From CAZWVR01 sp964637235 (GTDB lineage: Bacteria > Bacteroidota > Bacteroidia > Bacteroidales > S143-33): a DNA stretch of 10,330 nucleotides. The notes below the pieces were generated by a model. That model ran no database searches. It was given only the letters and a program-made list of their open reading frames with translations, and was not told the DNA's origin. Every line of letters starts with the position of its first letter. The first letter of the stretch is position 1. Positions 1 through 6,532 of the stretch are shown here, piece after piece. The translations under genes were made by a program, and so were the position numbers. The DNA is taken from assembly GCA_964637235.1 (NCBI GenBank), contig CAZWVR010000084.1, positions 1 to 10,330 of the forward strand, given 5' to 3'.

Positions 1-153
1 TGATATATAAAAAACTTAAAGGTCTATAAATAAATATCCCCAGCATAAAAAGCACCCATTCTCCCGCAATTAAATCAGATTAAAAACTATTGCTTAATTA
101 AAAAATTAGAAAACTAACCACTTAGCTAAATACGAAAATTTGCTAAAAAATAA

Positions 154-161
154 TATATTTG
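154..161 (+). promoter_or_regulatory. Bacteroidota -7 promoter element for ychF
   Basis: TATATTTG matches the Bacteroidota housekeeping -7 consensus TAnnTTTG. It ends nine bases before the ychF ATG at 171, so transcription would begin only a few bases ahead of the start codon and the mRNA would be almost leaderless. I see no TTTG-like -33 element at the usual 19-21 base spacing; a TTTG at 139-142 is too close. The call therefore rests on the -7 motif and its position alone. Confidence 0.5.
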
Positions 162-170
162 CACAAAAAA

Positions 171-1271
171 ATGGCATTAAGAACTGGCATAATAGGACTG
201 GCAAATAGTGGAAAAACTACTATATTCAATTGCTTTTCAGATACCAAAGCTCAGGTCTCTGATTTTAGCTTCACAAGCAGAACATCAAACATAGGTATGG
301 CTTACGTCCCTGATGAACGCCTCTATAAACTTGCTCAATTACAACCAACAGAAAAAATTGTCCATACTACAATACAATTCATTGACATACCCGGATTAGT
401 AAAAGGCGCAAGTAAAGGTCAAGGCTTAGGTAATAGCTTCCTATCAGATGTCAGAAATGCAGACGCCCTCATACACGTAATAAGATGTTTCGACGACCCT
501 AATCTCCCCCATATTGAAGGCTCCGTAGATCCTATTAGAGATATCGAAACTTTAAATCTGGAACTACAAATCAAAGATTTAGAAAGTATAGAAAAAAAGC
601 TGCAAAAACTGGATAAAAAAGCTAAATCCGGCGACAAAGAAGCAAAAAAAGCTATTGAAATACTTAAAATCTACAAAGAACACTTAGAAAATTTCCAAAA
701 TGCAAGAACTGCCCCGGTAAAAGACGAAGACAAAAAATACGTAAAAGACTTATTTCTGCTTACAGACAAAAGAATGCTTTACGTTTGTAATGTTGACGAC
801 GCCTCGGCAGCAAAAGGCAATAAATACTCCGAAGCCGTTGAAAAATACGTCCAAGAAAACGATCCAAATGCCAAAGTGCTCATAATCGCTGCTAAATTAG
901 AAGCAGAAATCGCAGAACTGGAGCCAGAAGATAGAAAAATTTTCCTCGAAGATGCCGGCTTAAAAGAACCGGGAATAAATAAACTAATACGTGCCGCATA
1001 CGACTTATTAGGATTACAAACATTCTTTACAGTAGGACCAAAAGAAATACGTGCTTGGACAGTCAGAAAAGGTGCTACTGCACCAGAAGCAGCAGGTGTA
1101 ATTCATAGCGATCTAAAACGGGGTTTTATCCGGGCAGAAGTAATTCACTATGACGATTTTATAAAATACGGTTCAGAACAAGCTTGCAGAGAAGCCGGTA
1201 AATTATATATTGAAGGAAAAGATTATGTCGTACAAGAAGGTGATATCTTACATATAAGATTTAATGTCTAA
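171..1271 (+). CDS. ychF: YchF/OLA1-family P-loop ATPase, variant lacking the redox cysteine
   Basis: A 366-residue protein of normal YchF length. It has a G1/P-loop at residues 9-16 (GLANSGKT), a G3 motif DIPG at 72-75 followed by the family signature VKGASKGQGLGN, a helical insertion at about 130-195, an NVDD motif at 207-210 in the place of the adenine-selecting NxxE, and a C-terminal TGS domain from about 281 (FFTVGPKEIRAWTV) to the typical end RFNV. YchF is a ribosome-associated ATPase that affects translation and stress responses. This copy departs from the usual sequence in the loops that touch nucleotide: GLPNVGKS has become GLANSGKT, and the switch I segment FPFCTIEPN reads FSFTSRTSN, so the position of E. 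coli Cys35 is Thr35. The ATG at 171 is chosen because it gives the usual N-terminus MALRTGIIG; a TTG at 159 in frame lies inside the promoter element. No terminator hairpin is visible before ftsK, 103 bases downstream. Confidence 0.95.
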   Translation: MALRTGIIGLANSGKTTIFNCFSDTKAQVSDFSFTSRTSNIGMAYVPDERLYKLAQLQPTEKIVHTTIQFIDIPGLVKGASKGQGLGNSFLSDVRNADALIHVIRCFDDPNLPHIEGSVDPIRDIETLNLELQIKDLESIEKKLQKLDKKAKSGDKEAKKAIEILKIYKEHLENFQNARTAPVKDEDKKYVKDLFLLTDKRMLYVCNVDDASAAKGNKYSEAVEKYVQENDPNAKVLIIAAKLEAEIAELEPEDRKIFLEDAGLKEPGINKLIRAAYDLLGLQTFFTVGPKEIRAWTVRKGATAPEAAGVIHSDLKRGFIRAEVIHYDDFIKYGSEQACREAGKLYIEGKDYVVQEGDILHIRFNV

Positions 1272-1343
1272 CAAAAAATGCAAATTATTTCTTTAAAATT
1301 CAATACCAATAAACACATACTTTCAAAATTGTAAGCTTTTATT

Positions 1344-1351
1344 TACTTTTG
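1344..1351 (+). promoter_or_regulatory. Bacteroidota -7 promoter element for ftsK
   Basis: TACTTTTG fits TAnnTTTG and lies 23 bases before the ftsK ATG. A TTTC at 1321-1324, 19 bases upstream of the element, could be an imperfect -33 TTTG. This suggests that ftsK can be transcribed separately from ychF with a leader of roughly 16-20 bases. The leader ends in an A-run (CTTAAAAAAA) before the ATG, the usual Bacteroidota substitute for a Shine-Dalgarno sequence. Confidence 0.5.
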
Positions 1352-1374
1352 CTGTTAGTTCTATCTTAAAAAAA

Positions 1375-3804
1375 ATGACAAAACAAAAACAAAATACCGA
1401 AACAGATAAAAAATTGAAATTCAGTAAATTAAAACAAATATTTACAAACGAAAAATCCAAAATACTTTTCGGTTTATTTCTCTTAATGTTCACAATTTAT
1501 CTATTTGCCGCATTTATTGCTTTTTTGTTTACTTGGAAAGAAGATGTCAGTGCTTTTCAGCTCGGATTACCCGACTTTTTTAGCAAAGATACTATCATAG
1601 CAAACCCAATGGGCAAAATTGGAGCATATTTAGCTAAACTCTTTATATATAAATGGTTCGGTTTGGCAGCATTTGGCTTCCTTCTTATTTTTCCACTATG
1701 GGGATTAAAACTCCTAAAAGTAAAAATTACAAAATTCTCCTTTATAATAACACGTACACTGATTGCTATAATCTGGCTTTCTATATTTTTGGCTTTTATA
1801 TTTGGCAATAGCTATTTTAATATGGGTGGAGCTTATGGATATGTATTAGCCAGATGGCTTACTTCATTATTCGGTAAATTTGGCACAATTTTCTTACTCA
1901 TTATCAGTGCATTAGCATTTATGTTTTTTACATTTGAAAAAACTTTTATTTGGTCAAAACAATTTATAAATGCACTAATAAAAAGCAACAACTTCCGAGA
2001 AGCCATCAAATTAGCTTCTTTAAAACATAATAACACAGAAGAACCCGAAAACACTATTACTACCCAAGAGGAAATAGAACAAGAAGAAAAAATCTTAACA
2101 ATCGAAGACATCATAAAAGACGATAACATAGAAAATAAACCAAACTCCTCAACAGTAGAGAAAAAAAATATTATCATCAGCGACGATGAAGTCCAAATGG
2201 AAGTGGAATACAAAGAAGAAGAGGAACTACCGCAAGATGGTTTTCTCATTACTACAACAGAAAACATAGAAGGTGATAAAGAACAACTTGAAGATTACGA
2301 CCCGACAAAACAATTATCACATTTTAAACTCCCTCCATTAAGTCTATTAAAAAATCACGAAAAAGACAATGTAAAAGTCACTAATGCAGAATTATTAGAA
2401 AATAAACGCACAATTGTCAATACTTTAAGAAACTACAAAATAGAAGTAAAAAAAATAAAAGCCACAGTAGGACCTACCGTTACATTATACGAAATAATTC
2501 CGGCACCAGGCGTTAGAATATCTAAAATAAAAAATCTGGAAGCAGATATAGCGCTAAGCCTCAAAGCTCTCGGAATACGAATAATAGCTCCCATACCCGG
2601 AAGGGGAACTATCGGAATAGAAGTACCAAACAAAAATCCCGGAATTGTATCTGTTAAATCTGTTCTTACTACAAAAGCTTTTCAAGAAAGTAAATACGAG
2701 CTCCCCATAGCTCTGGGTAAAGATATCTCAAACGAAGTCTTTATCTTTGATTTAACTAAAATGCCACACCTCCTAATAGCAGGTGCAACAGGTCAAGGTA
2801 AATCTGTCGGTATAAACGTAATACTAACTTCATTATTATATCGGAAACACCCAGCCCATCTAAAATTTGTACTTATTGACCCTAAAAAGGTGGAATTATC
2901 ATTATACTCCCGACTGGAAAATCATTACTTAGCACACCTTCCCACATACGACAAACCTATTATCACTGACATAAAAAAAGCTGTCGAAGTATTAAACTCC
3001 CTAACAATAGAAATGGATGAACGATATAAACTCCTTGAAGAAGCCAAAGTCAGAAATATAAAAGAATATAACAAAAAATTCATCCAACGTAAGCTTTCTC
3101 CTAAAAAAGGACACCATTATCTGCCTTACATCGTAGTAGTAATAGATGAATTTGCTGATTTGATAATGACTGCTGGCAAAGAAGTTGAAATGCCTTTGGC
3201 AAGATTAGCTCAATTAGCACGCGCTATTGGTATTCACCTAATAGTAGCAACTCAACGTCCGTCAACAAATATTATAACTGGCGTAATTAAAGCCAACTTC
3301 CCTGCTCGTATAGCTTTCAGAGTAAGTTCAATGGTTGACTCACGAACTATATTAGATAGCCCAGGAGCTAATCAACTAATAGGACGAGGTGATATGCTTC
3401 TATCAATGGGAGGAACAGATTTAATACGACTACAATGCGCCTACATAGACAGTGAAGAGATTGAAGCTATTACGGAATTCATTGCTCAGCAACCAGGATT
3501 TCCACAACCTTTTATGCTTCCAGAACCGCAGCTTGAAGAAGAAGGAGCAAATAAAGCAATAGATATCCAAAATAGAGATCCTCTATTTGAAGAAGCCGCC
3601 AGACTTGTCGTAAATGCACAACAAGGCTCTACATCTCTTATTCAACGAAAATTATCTATCGGATTTAACCGTGCTGGACGGATTATGGATCAGCTGGAAG
3701 CTGCTGGAATAGTAGGTCCCTCACAAGGCAGTAAACCCAGAGAAGTTTACTATCACGATATTATATCCTTGGAGGAATATTTAAATTCTTTAAAAAATAT
3801 GTAA
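1375..3804 (+). CDS. ftsK: DNA translocase FtsK
   Basis: An 809-residue FtsK/SpoIIIE protein that pumps DNA at the division septum during chromosome segregation and dimer resolution. The N-terminal part holds about four membrane segments (near 30-53, 93-113, 122-145 and 166-186). A linker follows at about 205-330, strongly acidic between 222 and 312. The alpha/beta motor has Walker A GATGQGKS at 470-477, Walker B VVVIDEFADL ending near 596, and the family blocks ATQRPSTNIITG (625-636) and DSRTILDSPGANQLIGRGDM (655-674). The C-terminal winged-helix gamma domain, about 735-800, carries LIQRKLSIGFNRAGRIMDQL and would recognise orienting DNA motifs and XerD. The linker is much shorter than in E. 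coli FtsK, giving the ~800-residue length common in Bacteroidota. All motor residues look intact. The gene follows ychF on the same strand but has its own promoter element, and ends at a hairpin shared with the convergent TPR gene. Confidence 0.97.
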   Translation: MTKQKQNTETDKKLKFSKLKQIFTNEKSKILFGLFLLMFTIYLFAAFIAFLFTWKEDVSAFQLGLPDFFSKDTIIANPMGKIGAYLAKLFIYKWFGLAAFGFLLIFPLWGLKLLKVKITKFSFIITRTLIAIIWLSIFLAFIFGNSYFNMGGAYGYVLARWLTSLFGKFGTIFLLIISALAFMFFTFEKTFIWSKQFINALIKSNNFREAIKLASLKHNNTEEPENTITTQEEIEQEEKILTIEDIIKDDNIENKPNSSTVEKKNIIISDDEVQMEVEYKEEEELPQDGFLITTTENIEGDKEQLEDYDPTKQLSHFKLPPLSLLKNHEKDNVKVTNAELLENKRTIVNTLRNYKIEVKKIKATVGPTVTLYEIIPAPGVRISKIKNLEADIALSLKALGIRIIAPIPGRGTIGIEVPNKNPGIVSVKSVLTTKAFQESKYELPIALGKDISNEVFIFDLTKMPHLLIAGATGQGKSVGINVILTSLLYRKHPAHLKFVLIDPKKVELSLYSRLENHYLAHLPTYDKPIITDIKKAVEVLNSLTIEMDERYKLLEEAKVRNIKEYNKKFIQRKLSPKKGHHYLPYIVVVIDEFADLIMTAGKEVEMPLARLAQLARAIGIHLIVATQRPSTNIITGVIKANFPARIAFRVSSMVDSRTILDSPGANQLIGRGDMLLSMGGTDLIRLQCAYIDSEEIEAITEFIAQQPGFPQPFMLPEPQLEEEGANKAIDIQNRDPLFEEAARLVVNAQQGSTSLIQRKLSIGFNRAGRIMDQLEAAGIVGPSQGSKPREVYYHDIISLEEYLNSLKNM

Positions 3805-3810
3805 ATTAAC

Positions 3811-3843
3811 GGGGTTGCCTAAACATAACTTTTAGACAACCCC
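3811..3843. terminator. Bidirectional hairpin terminator between ftsK and the TPR gene
   Basis: Thirteen-base arms (GGGGTTGCCTAAA at 3811-3823 and TTTAGACAACCCC at 3831-3843) pair with a single C-A mismatch (3818/3836) around a seven-base loop. It starts seven bases after the ftsK stop and lies nine bases from the convergent TPR stop at 3852. Neither side has a perfect immediate T-run: rightward the stem is followed by A6 and then T4; leftward it is followed by a T-rich stretch. Position between convergent genes and stem strength support a shared terminator. Confidence 0.8.
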
Positions 3844-3851
3844 AAAAAATT

Positions 3852-4898
3852 TTATTTACAATCGTCAAGAAAACTTTTAGCCTCATCAACACCAAGCTCC
3901 ACTGCTTTGTTCCAGTCTTGACAAGCTCCTTTAAAATCTTTCATCAATTCCTTAGCAATACCCCTATTTGCATAAGCATGACCATATTTCGGATCTAATT
4001 TTATAGCTTCATCATAGGCTTTAACTGCTTCTGCATATTTTTTTAATTTAAAAAGAGCTGTACCTAAATTATTATAAGCCTCTGCATATTTAGGATTTAG
4101 CTTAATAGCCTGCTCGAAATCCTCCTTAGCACCTTCATAATCGCCGTTAAGATATTTAGCCCTTCCACGATTATTCCATGCAATATAATAGGAAGAATCT
4201 ATTTTTATTGCTTCTGTATAATCGTTAATAGCACCTTGATAATCATTTAAATAATCACGTTTTAAACTTCCACGATTATTATAAATAAAAGCATGAGTAT
4301 GATTATCATAATTAGCTGCTTTATCGTAATCTGCTAATGCTTCTTTATATTTCTTTAAAATTCTACGAGTACTTCCTCGGTCATTGTATGCATATACATA
4401 ATCAGGACGTTTTTCTATTGCTACTGAATAAGCTTCCTCTGCTTCCGGATAACGTTTAAGTTCAAACAATGCCACTCCTTTATAGTAATAAACATTAGGA
4501 TTTGAATAACCTAACTTAATAGCAGCATTAAAGTCTTGAATCGCATTTTCGTAGTCTTTTAAGTTTAAACGTGCATAACCACGGCTAAAATAAGCTTTCT
4601 CCATAGAAGAATTGATATCCAATGCTTTTGAGAAATCATCAATAGCTCCATTTAAATCTCCCATAGACATTCTGACGCTTCCCCTATTAAAATAAGCTTT
4701 TGCAAATTTAGGCTTTAATTTTATTGCTTCGCTAAAATAAATTATTGCAGAATCTTTATCTCCCTGATTAAACTTATTCAAACCTTTATTATAAGCAATT
4801 TCAGCCTCTTGTCCTTCCGCAATAACTTCATTTTGTGCATTCAAAATCATTGGAAGCAATAAGAAAATAATTAAGTAAACTTTTTTGCTCATTGTCAT
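3852..4898 (-). CDS. Secreted tetratricopeptide-repeat protein (nine TPRs)
   Basis: A 348-residue protein with a signal peptide (KK, then a hydrophobic core, then LNA|QNE with likely cleavage after Ala21) followed almost entirely by tandem 34-residue TPR units from about residue 32 to the end. Each shows the TPR pattern of a Tyr/Gly/Ala-rich helix A and a helix B ending in A-I-K-L-x-P. I count nine units; the sixth is two residues longer. The last reads GACQDWNKAVELG and ends in a DDCK tail, a common cap in Bacteroidota TPR proteins. TPR arrays are protein-interaction scaffolds, so a periplasmic or outer-membrane-associated adaptor is likely, but the partner cannot be read from sequence. Two starts are possible: ATG at 4898, or ATG at 4892 giving MSKKVYLI, a tidier signal peptide. 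The gene is divergent from the DUF4293 gene and shares its promoter palindrome; its leader would be about 50 bases. Confidence 0.92.
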   Translation of the reverse strand: MTMSKKVYLIIFLLLPMILNAQNEVIAEGQEAEIAYNKGLNKFNQGDKDSAIIYFSEAIKLKPKFAKAYFNRGSVRMSMGDLNGAIDDFSKALDINSSMEKAYFSRGYARLNLKDYENAIQDFNAAIKLGYSNPNVYYYKGVALFELKRYPEAEEAYSVAIEKRPDYVYAYNDRGSTRRILKKYKEALADYDKAANYDNHTHAFIYNNRGSLKRDYLNDYQGAINDYTEAIKIDSSYYIAWNNRGRAKYLNGDYEGAKEDFEQAIKLNPKYAEAYNNLGTALFKLKKYAEAVKAYDEAIKLDPKYGHAYANRGIAKELMKDFKGACQDWNKAVELGVDEAKSFLDDCK

Positions 4899-4943
4899 AT
4901 TTTTTTAGTGGTTTCGGGAATTTTAAAAATAAAAAATAAAATT

Positions 4944-4960
4944 TATTTTTGCCAAAAATA
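4944..4960. promoter_or_regulatory. Palindromic two-way -7 promoter element
   Basis: TATTTTTG-C-CAAAAATA is a perfect 17-base palindrome around C4952. Read rightward, 4944-4951 is a TAnnTTTG -7 element for the DUF4293-glycosyltransferase unit; read leftward, 4960-4953 is the identical element for the TPR gene. A TTTG on the minus strand at 4985-4982, 21 bases upstream of the leftward element, is a good -33 candidate. The rightward side has only TTTT at 4921-4924 at 19-base spacing. The two polymerases could not occupy the site together, so the two units may be mutually exclusive or co-regulated. Confidence 0.6.
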
Positions 4961-4987
4961 GCAAATGTTTTTCAAAAACGCCAAACT

Positions 4988-5443
4988 ATGATACAAAGAA
5001 TACAAACAATTTATTTGTTTCTTGCTACGGCTTTAATGATTTCAATAATATTTTTTCCAATTATGGAAAACCAAAATGGGCAAATTCTTGAAGCTTTTTA
5101 TTATAAATATGTAGAAAATGCTAATGTGATAAAAAAAACTGTTTTCCCTCTGGGACTAACAGCTATATTAGCAGCTTTTTTAGACTTTATAGCAATATTT
5201 TTCTACAAAAACAATAAACAAAGGGTAATACAAGTGAGAATAACAACCTTGGCTATGTTATTATCTCTGGGATTTTATTTAGGGGTTATATTTTATGCTT
5301 ATGTCGGAGACTTTTTTAACTCAAAAAATACTTATTCCTGGGTGCTAATATTTCCATTGATAGCCGCCATATTAAACTTTTTAGCGATAAAAGCCATAAA
5401 AAAAGATATTGAAAAAGTAAAATCTGCCGATAGACTCCGATGA
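4988..5443 (+). CDS. DUF4293-family four-pass membrane protein
   Basis: A 151-residue protein that begins MIQRIQTIYLFLA and ends KVKSADRLR, both characteristic of the DUF4293 family, which I know chiefly from Bacteroidota. Four hydrophobic segments are visible at about 6-24, 51-73, 84-106 and 116-136, so it is an inner-membrane protein. A short polar loop of about 25 residues follows the first segment. Its biochemical role is unknown. The ATG at 4988 is chosen because it gives the family N-terminus and lies about 30 bases after the predicted transcription start; the in-frame TTG at 4949 sits inside the promoter element and would add 13 residues foreign to the family. The stop TGA overlaps the next gene's ATG by four bases (ATGA), implying translational coupling with the glycosyltransferase. 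Confidence 0.9.
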   Translation: MIQRIQTIYLFLATALMISIIFFPIMENQNGQILEAFYYKYVENANVIKKTVFPLGLTAILAAFLDFIAIFFYKNNKQRVIQVRITTLAMLLSLGFYLGVIFYAYVGDFFNSKNTYSWVLIFPLIAAILNFLAIKAIKKDIEKVKSADRLR

Positions 5444-6195
5444 TTGGAAATAAAAAAATAGCAGTAGTACTCCCTGCATATAATGCCTCTAAAACCCTAA
5501 AAAATACCTTCTGTGAAATACCAAAAGATATTGTAGACGAAATAATCCTTGTTGACGATTTTAGTAATGACAATACCCCTGAAATTGCAAAGCAACTCGG
5601 AATTAAACACATTATCAAACACGATAAAAACAAAGGCTATGGCGCAAACCAAAAAACTTGCTATGATGCTGCTTTAAAACTAAATGCAGACATTATTATT
5701 ATGCTACACCCTGATTATCAATATACTCCACGACTTATACCCTCTATGGCTTATATGATTGCTAATAACGTATATAAAGTAGTTTTAGGCTCACGAATTT
5801 TGGGCAAAAAGCCTATCAAAAAAGGTATGCCACTTTATAAGTACTTGGCTAATAGATTTCTAACATTTGTTCAAAATATTTTAATGGGACAAAAACTTTC
5901 TGAATATCATACCGGATACAGAGCTTATGCAGCTGAAATATTAAAACGCATTGATTATCACAAAAATTCTGATAATTTTATCTTTGATAATGAACTATTA
6001 GCTCAAATCTGTTTCTTAGGATATGAAATAGGCGAAATATCCTGCCCAACAAAATATTTCCCCGAAGCTTCCTCAATTAATTTTAAAGAAAGTGTTAAAT
6101 ATGGCTTAGGAGTATTGCGAGTGTCCATTACTTATTTCATGCATAAAATAGGACTAATAAAATCCAAGTTATTTAGCAGATATAAAGACATTTAA
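5440..6195 (+). CDS. Family-2 glycosyltransferase, dolichol-phosphate-mannose-synthase-like
   Basis: A 251-residue GT-A fold protein. The N-terminus has KKIAVVLPAYNASKTL (5-20) and VDEIILVDDFSNDNT (32-46), whose Asp39/Asp40 belong to the nucleotide-sugar site. KGYGANQKTC lies at 65-74. The metal-binding region reads MLHPDYQY (88-95), with His-Pro-Asp where DxD is usual; I recall this HPDYQY form from a distinct bacterial subfamily. VVLGSRILG (114-122) and EYHTGYRAY (155-163) complete the DPM1-like pattern. There is no C-terminal GtrA-like membrane domain. It probably transfers a sugar from a nucleotide donor to a lipid carrier or other acceptor at the cytoplasmic face of the membrane; donor and acceptor cannot be told. 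It overlaps the DUF4293 gene by four bases, and the membrane protein beside it could recruit it. A hairpin follows directly after the stop. Confidence 0.9.
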   Translation: MIGNKKIAVVLPAYNASKTLKNTFCEIPKDIVDEIILVDDFSNDNTPEIAKQLGIKHIIKHDKNKGYGANQKTCYDAALKLNADIIIMLHPDYQYTPRLIPSMAYMIANNVYKVVLGSRILGKKPIKKGMPLYKYLANRFLTFVQNILMGQKLSEYHTGYRAYAAEILKRIDYHKNSDNFIFDNELLAQICFLGYEIGEISCPTKYFPEASSINFKESVKYGLGVLRVSITYFMHKIGLIKSKLFSRYKDI

Positions 6196-6197
6196 AA

Positions 6198-6234
6198 AAA
6201 TAGGACATGGCATACTCTTAGCCATGCCCTATTT
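6198..6234. terminator. Bidirectional terminator between the glycosyltransferase and DUF5320 genes
   Basis: Fourteen-base arms (AAATAGGACATGGC at 6198-6211 and GCCATGCCCTATTT at 6221-6234) pair with one A-C mismatch (6205/6227) around a nine-base loop. Leftward the stem runs into seven T, a proper intrinsic terminator for the DUF134-DUF5320 unit, whose last stop lies 40 bases away. Rightward, only three T follow the core stem, but the hairpin begins just after the glycosyltransferase stop and should end that unit too. Confidence 0.85.
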
Positions 6235-6274
6235 AAACAGCTATTCTCTACTACCATAGCAGAAAACTTCTAAT

Positions 6275-6514
6275 TTACTCCTTATCTCGCAGCTTCCTTC
6301 TTAAAAAGTTCAGCCTTTCATTTAATAGATCAATTTCTCTTTTTATCTCCTCTTTATCGTCATAATCAATCTCTCCGTCATAATATCTTCCATAGCCACG
6401 TCCATAGCCAAAACCAAAGCCAAAACCAAAACGACGACCTCTGCCACGTCCACGTCCACGAAATTCATTATTATCCCGAGCCCACCAAGGACCGGTTCCA
6501 TCACCCCAAGGCAT
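6275..6514 (-). CDS. DUF5320-like small Gly/Arg-rich protein
   Basis: A 79-residue protein in three parts. The N-terminus MPWGDGTGPW matches the opening motif of DUF5320 proteins (MPxGDGTGPxG). The middle, residues 19-45, is low-complexity: four Arg-Gly pairs (19-26), then alternating Phe-Gly and Tyr-Gly (29-42). The C-terminus, about 53-79, is a charged helix with heptad-like spacing (EIDLLNERLNFLRRKLRDKE), likely a coiled coil. In other members the Gly-rich part usually includes a Cys; this copy has none. The family has no established function; I recall it next to DUF134 and NifX/NifB-like iron-molybdenum cofactor proteins in anaerobes. Here it follows the DUF134 gene by 18 bases on the same strand, supporting a two-gene operon, and ends before a terminator. 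The repeats are visible at DNA level as CCACGT units at 6444-6460 and CCAAA-type units at 6408-6430. Confidence 0.8.
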   Translation of the reverse strand: MPWGDGTGPWWARDNNEFRGRGRGRGRRFGFGFGFGYGRGYGRYYDGEIDYDDKEEIKREIDLLNERLNFLRRKLRDKE

Positions 6515-6532
6515 AGTTATATGTTTTATGGT

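Noticed and set aside
1..75. An open minus-strand frame running off the left edge, with ATG at 46-44 giving MLGIFIYRPLSFLYI.
   Set aside because: Only about 15 codons from that ATG, hydrophobic as expected of random AT-rich DNA, and no TAnnTTTG element on that strand nearby. It could be the start of a divergent gene but cannot be supported from this window.
1833..2267. A 144-codon minus-strand open frame inside ftsK.
   Set aside because: It is antisense to the membrane and linker part of ftsK, rich in Ser/Phe because the sense strand encodes Glu/Lys-rich linker; no promoter or family features.
5316..5633. A minus-strand open frame across the DUF4293-glycosyltransferase junction.
   Set aside because: It overlaps two well-supported coding regions and has a composition expected from antisense of their codons.
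6240..6260. A small inverted repeat GCTAT/ATAGC just left of the DUF5320 stop.
   Set aside because: Only five base pairs with an eleven-base loop; the stronger adjacent hairpin explains termination.
6408..6460. Short tandem-like DNA repeats that might suggest a CRISPR or satellite array.
   Set aside because: They are in frame within the DUF5320-like gene and encode its Gly/Arg and Gly/Phe repeats; there are no spacers.
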